16,730 bases of DNA from Phycisphaerales bacterium (lineage in GTDB: Bacteria; Planctomycetota; Phycisphaerae; SM23-33). The stretch is taken from positions 1,435 through 18,164 of the forward strand of contig PMYM01000030.1 of assembly GCA_003171235.1 (NCBI GenBank), given 5' to 3'. Under the pieces are notes generated by a model that was not told the origin of the DNA, did not search any database, and worked only from the letters and a program-made list of their open reading frames with translations. Shown piece by piece: positions 7,255 through 13,140 of the stretch (positions are counted from its first letter, which is position 1; every line of letters starts with the position of its first letter). Made by a program: the position numbers and the translations under genes.

Positions 7255-7475
7255 GGTGGCATGGTTACGCCTGCTGCGGAGAATCTAACAAGGCGTAGCG
7301 GCGCACGGAATCGATCTTATTCGCCAGGCGAACAGAGGGCGTAACCATGTCGGGCTCACGATACCAGGGGCAATACATGGTTACGCCCTCTTCTCCGCCG
7401 GTTTTAGCGTTCTCGAACACTGAAGACTTCTTCCGTCCTTTGCGACTTCTCATCAACAGGCGTAACCATGCCACC
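7255..7475. repeat. Nested inverted repeats of the word GGCGTAACCATG
   Basis: Four copies alternate in orientation in this 304-nt gap (7250-7553). The outer pair, GGTGGCATGGTTACGCCTG at 7255-7273 and its exact reverse complement at 7457-7475, is a perfect 19-bp inverted repeat. The inner pair, AGAGGGCGTAACCATGT at 7334-7350 and its exact complement at 7375-7391, is a perfect 17-bp repeat with a 24-nt loop. The extra bases beyond the 12-nt core match only within each pair, so the pairs are distinct nested palindromes. No gene is seen in the gap. Confidence 0.9.
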
Positions 7476-7512
7476 CTTTTCGAACGAACTTCTCCCCCAC
7501 CTGCCCGCAAGA

Positions 7513-7518
7513 TATAAT
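7513..7518 (+). promoter_or_regulatory. Consensus -10 box (TATAAT) upstream of the Gfo/Idh gene
   Basis: A perfect TATAAT lies 35 nt upstream of the ATG at 7554. A hexamer 17 nt further up (7490-7495, TTCTCC) is a poor -35. Predicted transcription start is about 7525, giving a short leader with AAAGGG at 7542-7547 as ribosome binding site. It lies outside the nested palindromes, which end at 7475. Confidence 0.45.
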
Positions 7519-7553
7519 CGCTAACTGCTGTTTTACCTTAGAAAGGGTTATTC

Positions 7554-8594
7554 ATGCCGCGAGAGAAACTGCGCGTGGTGGTTATCGGTTGCGGGGCCAT
7601 CGCCCAGCTAAGGCACCTGGTGGAATACGCCGCCCGCCCCGACGTCGAACTGGTCGCCGTGGTGGACTTCAAGGCCGCCCGGGCCAAGGAAGTGGCCGCT
7701 CGATTCAAGGTGCCCAGGCATTTGACCGACTATCGCAAGGCCCTGGCGCTCAAGCCCGACGCCGTGAGCGTCTGCACCCCCACGGCCTACCACGCCCTGC
7801 ATTCCATCGCCGCCCTGAGGGCCAAGGCCCACGTGCTGTGCGAAAAGCCCATGGCCGGCTCGCTGGCCGAGGCCAAGGCCATGATCGCCGCCGCCAAGGC
7901 CAACCGCCGACAACTCATGATCGGGCACAACCAGCGGCTGCACATCGCCCACGTCCGCGGCAAGGAGATCCTAAAGAGCGGCAAGCTGGGCAGGGTGTTG
8001 GGCTTCTCCACCACCTTCGCCCACGCCGGGCCGGAAGGCTGGAGCGTGGACGGACCCAACTGCCACTTCTTCAAGAAGCGCCAGACCGTCTGGGGCAGCC
8101 TGGCCGACCTGGGCGTGCACAAGATCGACCTGCTGCGCCATCTGCTGGACGACGACTTCGTGCAGGCGGCGGCCATGTACGGCACGATGGAGAAGAAGAA
8201 CTGCAACGTCGAGGACACCGCCTTCTGCCTGCTGAAGACCTCGCGCGGGGTGATGGGGCAGATGTACGCCGGCTGGCAGTACCAGGCCGGCTGCGACAAC
8301 TCCACCCGGATTTATTGCGAGAAGGGCGTGCTCCGGCTGGAGGACGACCCCGAGTATACCGTCATCGCCCAGATGCGCAGCGGCGAACGGCTGTGCATCC
8401 GCACCAAGCTCATGCAGACCAACGAGCCGGGCGGCCAGACCAACTCGGGCGTGATCGACGGCTTCGTGGAGGGCATCCGCCCCGGGCGAACCGTGCCCAT
8501 CCCCGCCGCCGGCGTGCTCAACACCCTGGCCACGGTGGTGGCCTGCATCGAGAGCGGCAAGACCGGGCGAACCGTCAAGGTCAAGCAGGTCTAA
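7554..8594 (+). CDS. Gfo/Idh/MocA family NAD(P)-dependent oxidoreductase
   Basis: A 346-residue sugar or cyclitol dehydrogenase-type enzyme, cytoplasmic. The N-terminal Rossmann fold starts VVVIGCGAIA (Gly12, Gly14), with Asp38 (VVDF) at the end of beta-2, which suggests NAD preference. The family EKP motif is at 97-99 (CEKPM), where Lys98 is the expected catalytic lysine. The second motif DLGVHKIDLLRHLL places Asp185, His189 and Asp192 as in characterised relatives. The C-terminal half is the GFO_IDH_MocA_C beta-sheet domain. No signal peptide is present, unlike the Tat-exported planctomycete relatives. The start is supported by AAAGGG (7542-7547) and a TATAAT box. The substrate cannot be told from sequence. 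Confidence 0.92.
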   Translation: MPREKLRVVVIGCGAIAQLRHLVEYAARPDVELVAVVDFKAARAKEVAARFKVPRHLTDYRKALALKPDAVSVCTPTAYHALHSIAALRAKAHVLCEKPMAGSLAEAKAMIAAAKANRRQLMIGHNQRLHIAHVRGKEILKSGKLGRVLGFSTTFAHAGPEGWSVDGPNCHFFKKRQTVWGSLADLGVHKIDLLRHLLDDDFVQAAAMYGTMEKKNCNVEDTAFCLLKTSRGVMGQMYAGWQYQAGCDNSTRIYCEKGVLRLEDDPEYTVIAQMRSGERLCIRTKLMQTNEPGGQTNSGVIDGFVEGIRPGRTVPIPAAGVLNTLATVVACIESGKTGRTVKVKQV

Positions 8595-8610
8595 AGCGGT
8601 AGAGAAAGCA

Positions 8611-8660
8611 GTTGTAGGGCGTGCAACTTAGCCTCGTCAGAGGCGCGTTGCACGCGCTAC
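8611..8660 (+). repeat. REP-like GTAG-headed hairpin, copy 1
   Basis: GTAG (8614-8617) heads a hairpin: GCGTGCAAC (8619-8627) pairs exactly with GTTGCACGC (8647-8655), and inner GCCTC/GAGGC form a second stem. The outer GTAG can also pair with CTAC at 8657-8660. It starts 16 nt after the Gfo/Idh stop codon. It belongs to a four-copy family in this window whose stem bases covary. Confidence 0.85.
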
Positions 8661-8667
8661 GGGACAA

Positions 8668-8703
8668 AGGCCCGAAGGGCCGAAAGATTCTAGCCGAGAG
8701 TGT
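8668..8703 (+). repeat. 36-nt direct repeat, copy A
   Basis: Begins AGGCCCGAAGGGCCGAAAGA and ends TAGCCGAGAGTGT. It matches copy B (8734-8769) at 31 of 36 positions by hand alignment. It contains the small hairpin GGCCC-GAA-GGGCC. It lies between hairpin copies 1 and 2, so the 473-nt gap 8595-9067 is almost wholly repeat material. Confidence 0.75.
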
Positions 8704-8733
8704 TGCGAGCAAGCTATCGATGCCGACTGGTTG

Positions 8734-8769
8734 AGGCCCGCAGGGCCGAAAGATGGTAGCCGGGGGTGT
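8734..8769 (+). repeat. 36-nt direct repeat, copy B
   Basis: Begins AGGCCCGCAGGGCCGAAAGA and ends TAGCCGGGGGTGT. Five substitutions separate it from copy A, 66 nt upstream. Its end runs into a larger hairpin (8760-8807). Confidence 0.75.
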
Positions 8770-8807
8770 AGCGTCCCGAGCGAAGTCGAGGGATGCGAAG
8801 CCCCCGG
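8760..8807. repeat. Two-part hairpin with CCGAGCGAAGTCGAGG loop
   Basis: CCGGGGG (8760-8766) pairs with CCCCCGG (8801-8807). Inside, GCGTCCC (8771-8777) pairs with GGGATGC (8790-8796), with one G-T wobble. The loop holds the palindromic word CGAGCGAAGTCGAG. It resembles short interspersed palindromes common in uncultured-bacterial genomes; that comparison is from memory. Confidence 0.65.
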
Positions 8808-8893
8808 TAACGGGTCTTTGGAACGGCAGAGGCAGTGCCGTGGTCGGCCAAGCGGTTTGGACCGTCCTGCCGATGGTGCGATTTGCCGGAGGG

Positions 8894-8923
8894 ATTGCGC
8901 GTGCAACAAGTTGCACGCCCTAC
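8894..8923 (-). repeat. REP-like GTAG-headed hairpin, copy 2 (minimal, inverted)
   Basis: GCGTGCAAC (8899-8907) and GTTGCACGC (8910-8918) are exactly complementary with only AA between them. On the minus strand it reads GTAG-GGCGTGCAAC and ends GCGCAAT, so it faces copy 1. The inner stem is absent, leaving the shortest form. Copies 1 and 2 make a head-outward pair spanning 8614-8923. Confidence 0.8.
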
Positions 8924-8982
8924 GGGCCTGTTCGACGCCCAACACGTCAACGACCAGTATCGGGATTGGCTGACAGGGAAGA

Positions 8983-9011
8983 TTGAAAGTCAGATGCGGC
9001 CAAGGCATAAT
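8983..9011 (+). promoter_or_regulatory. Sigma-70-type promoter of dinD
   Basis: TTGAAA (8983-8988), a 17-nt spacer and CATAAT (9006-9011) form a near-consensus promoter. The predicted start is near 9018, leaving a leader of about 50 nt with AAGGA at 9056-9060, 7 nt before the ATG. No GAAC-N4-GTTC box and no E. coli-type LexA box was seen nearby, so SOS control is not supported by what is visible. Confidence 0.6.
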
Positions 9012-9067
9012 GTCCAGCCGTTGTTCATCATCATATTGGGGTTTTGACGTGAAGGAAGGAACCTGTC

Positions 9068-9955
9068 ATGGCCAAGGAAAACCTGCCCGTTCCCAGCCGA
9101 AAGTCGCTTGAGGACCTGAAGAAACTCAACCAACACGGGGCTGAGTTCTGGACCGCCCGCGACCTTCAGCCGTTGCTGGGCTACAAGCAATGGCGCGGGT
9201 TTGAGAACGCCATCAAGAAAGCCATAACTTCTTGCGAGCAATCAGGTAACGACCCCGCCCATCACTTTGCGCGCGCGCGCAAAATGGTCGAACTTGGAAG
9301 CGGTGCCGTGCGAGAGGTCGATGACTACCTACTCTCCCGCTTCGCCTGCTACTTGATCGCCCAGAATGGCGACCCGCGAATCACGGAGATCGCCGAGGCC
9401 CAGAAGTACTTTGCCATCCAGACGCGCCGGCAAGAACTATCCGACGCGCTGGCCGCGGACTTGGAGCGGCTGGAGACGCGTAAGCAAACCTCCGAGGAGT
9501 TCAAGGCCCTCTCCGGCGCCGCCCGCGATGCCGGGGTGCAGGACAAGATGTTCGGCGTCTTCCACGAAGCCGGCTACAAGGGTCTCTATGGCGGCCTGGG
9601 CAACCAGGACATCAAGGCCCGAAAGCGAATCCCGCCCAAGGAGCAGCTCATGGACCGCATGGGCACGACCGAACTGGCCGCCAACCAGTTCCGCATGACC
9701 CAGACTCGAGACAAGCTCGCCCGCGAAAGGATTCGCGATCAGCAGCGAGCCATCGATACGCACGAGCAGGTCGGAAAAGAGGTCCGCGAGGCCATCCAGC
9801 GGATCGGCGGGACACTCCCGGAGAACCTGCCCCCGGCTGAGCACATCAAGCAGGTTGCTAAACGCATCGCCGGCGCCCCACCCAAACTACAACTCGAAGA
9901 TAAAGACGCCAAGGGCCTGGTGGGCGAAGAAACCAAGCCCGACGAGGTCGGGTAG
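9068..9955 (+). CDS. dinD: DNA damage-inducible protein D (DinD) homologue
   Basis: A 295-residue protein of the DinD family (E. coli DinD is 274). Recognisable stretches are FWTARDLQPLLGYKQWRGFE (BRO-N-like fold), GSGAVREVDDYLLSRFACYL, IAQNGDPRITEIAEAQKYFA, and AGYKGLYGG. E. coli DinD is an SOS gene reported to inhibit RecA-mediated strand exchange; a similar DNA-associated role is inferred. The C-terminal 50 residues are charged and less conserved. It has its own promoter and a good ribosome binding site. Dense repeats lie upstream, and a convergent gene begins 9 nt after its stop. DinD genes are patchily distributed, so acquisition by transfer is plausible. The coding region contains an 18-nt GC-alternating palindrome at 9266-9283. 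Confidence 0.9.
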   Translation: MAKENLPVPSRKSLEDLKKLNQHGAEFWTARDLQPLLGYKQWRGFENAIKKAITSCEQSGNDPAHHFARARKMVELGSGAVREVDDYLLSRFACYLIAQNGDPRITEIAEAQKYFAIQTRRQELSDALAADLERLETRKQTSEEFKALSGAARDAGVQDKMFGVFHEAGYKGLYGGLGNQDIKARKRIPPKEQLMDRMGTTELAANQFRMTQTRDKLARERIRDQQRAIDTHEQVGKEVREAIQRIGGTLPENLPPAEHIKQVAKRIAGAPPKLQLEDKDAKGLVGEETKPDEVG

Positions 9956-9964
9956 GGCGATACG

Positions 9965-11464
9965 CTATTGTCCTCGCCGCAGGAACATTCCCGCCCCGGC
10001 CAGGAGCAGAGTCAGGCTGGCCGGTTCGGGCAGGGACAGGTTGAAGTTTGATTCCAGGAGCTGGTAATCGGCGAAGGTGACGCTACGGTCGTCATTGAAA
10101 TCGCCCATGGCCCAGTCGGCGCCGGCCTTGCCGAAGTTGGCCTCCAGGACTTGATAATCGGCGAATCTCACGGCGCCGTCGCAGTTGGCGTCGCCGGCCA
10201 GGATGAATTCATAGGCCCCGATGTCGGTGCCGTTCTTGATCGGCCGCAGCACGCCGCGCAGGTCGGTGGCGGCGCCGTTGACGGTCGAACCGACGTCGAT
10301 GGCCGGGCTGCCGCCCTTTAAGTGGTAGTCGTTGTTGGCGGGATCGACGAACAGGGCCGTCGGCGTCGCGATGATGGAATGGGCGTCCTGGCCGGTGGCG
10401 GTTCGCCAGGCCCCCAGGCCGATGCGGGAACCGGCGCTGTCGGTGCTGAAGCGGTCCATGACCACGTTGTAGTCGCTGACCAGGCCGGTGGTGCGGTCGT
10501 ACTCGATGCTGCCGCGCCAGGAGTGGGAGTTGTACAGGATGTTGTTGTAGGCGTAATTGGCGCCGGCCGGGCTGGAGATGTTCAGGCACCAGCCGCCGGT
10601 TGAGGCCATGAGCACCGTGTTGTTCTGCACCAGGTCGTTCTTGGGCCCGGCAGAGCCGTCGCCGTCGTACAGGGCGATGCCGCTGTTGTTGTAGGCGTTG
10701 TAGATAAGATTGTTGCGGATGATCGAGTCCTGCACGCCGTCGCCGTTGATGGAGGCCCCCCCGCCGGAGCCGTTGCCGTAGAGGATGTTGCCTTCCACCA
10801 GCACGTTCTGCATCAGGCCGTCGATGGTGTGGCCGGGCCAAGTGGTGTTGATGTCGCCGTTCATGTGGATGCCGCAACCGTAGTTGCCCCAGCAGACGTT
10901 GCGGCGCAGGGTGATGTTGTCGGATGAGTTGCCGATGTATATGCCGTGCTGCGTGCCCGAGCGGCTGCAGATGTTGTTCTCGATCAGCAGGTCGGAGCTG
11001 AAGCCCGTCAGGATGCCCCAGGTGGCGTTGGAGTCGCAGGTGTTGTTCCGCAGGACGACGCCGTTGTTGCACACCGAGCGTATGCCCGCCCGCCCGCGGC
11101 CGCTGGCGTTGAAGCCGTCGATGGTGACGTAGCTGGCGCCTTCGAGGTTGATGCCGTCGGGGGTGCTGGGATTGTTGGCGGTGATGAAGACGCCCGGCTG
11201 GGCCAGGAAGGTTATCTGCCGGTCGGGCTTGCCGCTGCGGGCGAGGTCAAAGCCGGTATAGTTGCCCGGCAGCACGTTGACGGTGTCGCCGCCGGTGACG
11301 ACGTTGGCAGCCTTCTGCAGCGTCAGCCAGGGGTGGGTCGCGTCGCCGGCGGCCAGGTCGCTGCCAGTGGGCGAGACGTAGAAGGTGCCGGCCAGGCCCG
11401 TCGAGGCGGCGGCCAACAGGCAGAGGGCACAAGCGAGAATCCCCGACCGGATGGGCTGCCTCAT
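9965..11464 (-). CDS. Secreted right-handed beta-helix protein with dockerin-like repeats and PEP-CTERM signal
   Basis: A 499-residue exported protein. Start ATG 11464 is preferred over an in-frame start at 11506 because AGGAG (complement of 11471-11475) precedes it by 6 nt and it opens directly with a signal peptide (MRQPIRSGILACALCLLAAA, cleavage near STGLAG). Next is a DUF1565/parallel beta-helix region with GTFYVSPTGSD and many N-N turn repeats (VLRNNTC, LIENNIC, IIRNNLIYN). Near the C-terminus are two dockerin-like calcium loops (GDANCDGAVRFADYQVLEAN and GDFNDDRSVTFADYQLLE), then PEPASLTLLLAGAGMFLRRG: PEP, a hydrophobic segment and arginines, the PEP-CTERM sorting signal. The beta-helix type is shared by polysaccharide lyases and surface proteins. 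No catalytic set was identified, so activity is open. It converges on dinD. Confidence 0.9.
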   Translation of the reverse strand: MRQPIRSGILACALCLLAAASTGLAGTFYVSPTGSDLAAGDATHPWLTLQKAANVVTGGDTVNVLPGNYTGFDLARSGKPDRQITFLAQPGVFITANNPSTPDGINLEGASYVTIDGFNASGRGRAGIRSVCNNGVVLRNNTCDSNATWGILTGFSSDLLIENNICSRSGTQHGIYIGNSSDNITLRRNVCWGNYGCGIHMNGDINTTWPGHTIDGLMQNVLVEGNILYGNGSGGGASINGDGVQDSIIRNNLIYNAYNNSGIALYDGDGSAGPKNDLVQNNTVLMASTGGWCLNISSPAGANYAYNNILYNSHSWRGSIEYDRTTGLVSDYNVVMDRFSTDSAGSRIGLGAWRTATGQDAHSIIATPTALFVDPANNDYHLKGGSPAIDVGSTVNGAATDLRGVLRPIKNGTDIGAYEFILAGDANCDGAVRFADYQVLEANFGKAGADWAMGDFNDDRSVTFADYQLLESNFNLSLPEPASLTLLLAGAGMFLRRGQ

Positions 11465-11588
11465 GCATGTCTCCTTTGAGTAGCGGCGAGGGCGGGACTG
11501 CGGCACTGCTCCTTTGGCTCTTATTTTACCGGAGAAGGGAGATATTGTCTGCGCCTGGAGAGAAAACAGGAGGAGACACGGAAAAGCT

Positions 11589-11631
11589 GTAGGGCGTGCA
11601 GCTTAGCCGCTTTAGCGGCGGGCTGCACGCG
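11589..11631 (+). repeat. REP-like GTAG-headed hairpin, copy 3
   Basis: GTAG (11589-11592) heads GCGTGCAGC (11594-11602), exactly complementary to GCTGCACGC (11622-11630). The inner stem is GCCGCT (11606-11611) with AGCGGC (11614-11619). Relative to copy 1 the stem base pair A-T became G-C on both sides, and the inner stem sequence changed on both sides. Confidence 0.85.
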
Positions 11632-11654
11632 GAAGGCTAGGTAGAGAACCTGGC

Positions 11655-11700
11655 ATTGCGCGTGCAGATCGCGGCTGCGCCGCTAACCTGCACGCCCTAC
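11655..11700 (-). repeat. REP-like GTAG-headed hairpin, copy 4 (inverted)
   Basis: GCGTGCAG (11660-11667) pairs with CTGCACGC (11688-11695), and inner GCGGC (11671-11675) with GCCGC (11679-11683). On the minus strand it begins AGTTGTAGGGCGTGCAGG, nearly the same opening as copy 1. It ends 2 nt before the stop codon of the amidohydrolase (11703), so it would form the 3' end of that message. With copy 3 it makes a second head-outward pair with about 25 nt between. Confidence 0.85.
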
Positions 11701-11702
11701 AA

Positions 11703-13037
11703 CTACTTCCTGCGCCGCGGCCAGTTCATGGGCAGGTTGTATTCCTTGCCCTTGCGGTTGGCCTTGAACTCCGCCTGGGAGGCCGCCAGGAGCGGGCGGT
11801 TGAGGACCAGTTCAACGGCCGCGGCCGCCAGGTATTCCGCCGCCTTGAGCATGCCGCAGTGGGCGCCGCTGGTGCGGATCAGGCGGGCGAAGTCGCGGTG
11901 GTGGTAGGTGCTGCCCTTGGGCACGCAGGCCACGTCCAGCTTTCCCAGGGGGGCGAACCAGGAGACGTTGTCCTCGTCGCTGGAGGCCCGGCCCTGGTCG
12001 GCCTTGATGGGCTCGAGGGCGTCGGAGAACACCTTGCCCGGCAGTATGGCCTGGGCGGCCTTGCGGTCGGCGGCGGTGAAGACCGGCGGCCCGCACCTTC
12101 GCAGCAGGCCATCCAGCATGCCCGCCAGGGCCTGGTTGGGGACGCGCTCGGTCAGCGAGGTCTCGATGAAGACCTTCAGTCGCGTCTCGGTGGCCAGGGC
12201 CCCGGCCTTGGCGCAAAGCAGCAGCCGCCGGCGGAGCTGGTCGACCTGGCGGCGGTCCTTGCCCCGGACGTAGTACCAGATCTGGGCATGCTCGGGCACG
12301 ACGTTGGGGGCCTCGCCGCCGTCGGTGATGACGCAGTGGATGCGGGCGTTCTCCTCCACGTGTTCGCGAAGGAAGTTGACGGCCACTTCGGTGAGGATCG
12401 CCGCGTCCAGGGCGCTGCGCCCGCGGTGGGGCTCGCCGGCGGCGTGGGCGGTCTGCCCGGTGAAGTTCAGGCGGATGGAGTCCATGGCCGAGCCGCCGCC
12501 CAGGTTGGCGCTGGTCCGGCTGGAGGGATGCCAGCCCAGCATCGCGTCCAGGCCGAAAAAGGCGCCCGCGTCGGCCATGATGACCTTGCCGTAAAGCGAC
12601 TCTTCGGCCGGGGTGCCGAAGACCACGATCCTGGCGCCCTTGCCGAGTTTCTTCAGGGTGGCGGCGGCGGCGATGCCCGCCAAGGCCGAGGCCGCCCCCA
12701 GCAGGTTGTGCCCGCAGCCGTGGCCCCACTGCCCTTCGCCCTGGCCGCAGTTGGGCAGGGCGTCGTATTCGGCCATTATGCCCACCACCGGCCGGCCCGA
12801 CCCGGCCACGGCCTTGAAGGCGGTGGGTATGTGCTTCCACGGGCGAGAAACCTCCAAGCCGCCGCGCTTCAGCAGGTCGGCCAGCACGGCCGAGGAGCCG
12901 ACCTCTTTCATGGCCGGCTCGGCCAGGTCGGCGATTCGCTCTGCGGCTTGAATGGTCTGGCTGGAAAGTTGCTCGATGACGGCGCGAATGGTGCGCAGGT
13001 GAGGCGCGAATTGCAGGGTCTGGTTTTTCTTAGCCAT
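11703..13037 (-). CDS. M20-family amidohydrolase, AbgB-like
   Basis: A 444-residue zinc metallohydrolase of the peptidase M20/amidohydrolase group, closest in pattern to aminobenzoyl-glutamate utilisation protein B. Visible motifs are MAEYDALPNCGQ (88-99), WGHGCGHNLLGAASALAGIA (104-123, metal His), FGTPAEES (140-147, catalytic and metal Glu pair), and GWHPS (168-172). The lid/dimerisation insert follows with TGQTAHAAGEPHRGRSALDA. Near the C-terminus TYHHRDFA fits the conserved His segment. AbgB cleaves p-aminobenzoyl-glutamate; relatives act on other N-acyl amino acids, so the substrate is not fixed. No signal peptide is present, so it is cytoplasmic. No good ribosome binding site precedes the ATG. 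The gene stands alone, with a hairpin at its 3' end and a perfect palindrome about 50 nt upstream of its start. Confidence 0.88.
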   Translation of the reverse strand: MAKKNQTLQFAPHLRTIRAVIEQLSSQTIQAAERIADLAEPAMKEVGSSAVLADLLKRGGLEVSRPWKHIPTAFKAVAGSGRPVVGIMAEYDALPNCGQGEGQWGHGCGHNLLGAASALAGIAAAATLKKLGKGARIVVFGTPAEESLYGKVIMADAGAFFGLDAMLGWHPSSRTSANLGGGSAMDSIRLNFTGQTAHAAGEPHRGRSALDAAILTEVAVNFLREHVEENARIHCVITDGGEAPNVVPEHAQIWYYVRGKDRRQVDQLRRRLLLCAKAGALATETRLKVFIETSLTERVPNQALAGMLDGLLRRCGPPVFTAADRKAAQAILPGKVFSDALEPIKADQGRASSDEDNVSWFAPLGKLDVACVPKGSTYHHRDFARLIRTSGAHCGMLKAAEYLAAAAVELVLNRPLLAASQAEFKANRKGKEYNLPMNWPRRRK

Positions 13038-13088
13038 GGTCCGCAGATGTTACCGGCCAGGCTCCGCCCTGGCAAGCGCGCCGGCCTA

Positions 13089-13140
13089 AGGGGCTCTAAC
13101 AGAACCTACGCGGCTCCGCGTAGGTTCTGTTAGAGCCCCT
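13089..13140. repeat. Perfect 25-bp palindrome
   Basis: Left arm 13089-13113 (AGGGGCTCTAACAGAACCTA plus CGCGG) is exactly complementary to the right arm 13116-13140, with only CT between. No poly-T follows on either strand. It lies 52 nt upstream of the amidohydrolase start, pointing away from any gene end, so a terminator role is not obvious. It resembles a foldback element or the fold of a small structured RNA. Such symmetry without decay suggests recent origin or selection. Confidence 0.92.

Noticed and set aside
8731..8986. Small open frames of 77-80 residues in the gap before dinD
   Set aside because: They run through hairpins and direct repeats, lack ribosome binding sites and have no protein signature.
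8611..11702. A defined transposon bounded by terminal inverted repeats carrying dinD and the beta-helix gene
   Set aside because: The boundary hairpins are members of a small repeat family on both sides, but no transposase or target-site duplication was found. It is kept only as a possibility under the hairpin finding.
11859..13133. A 424-residue open frame on the plus strand across the M20 gene
   Set aside because: The minus strand encodes a complete M20 enzyme with all metal-binding motifs. The plus-strand translation is low-complexity Gly/Ala/Val-rich with no recognised domain.
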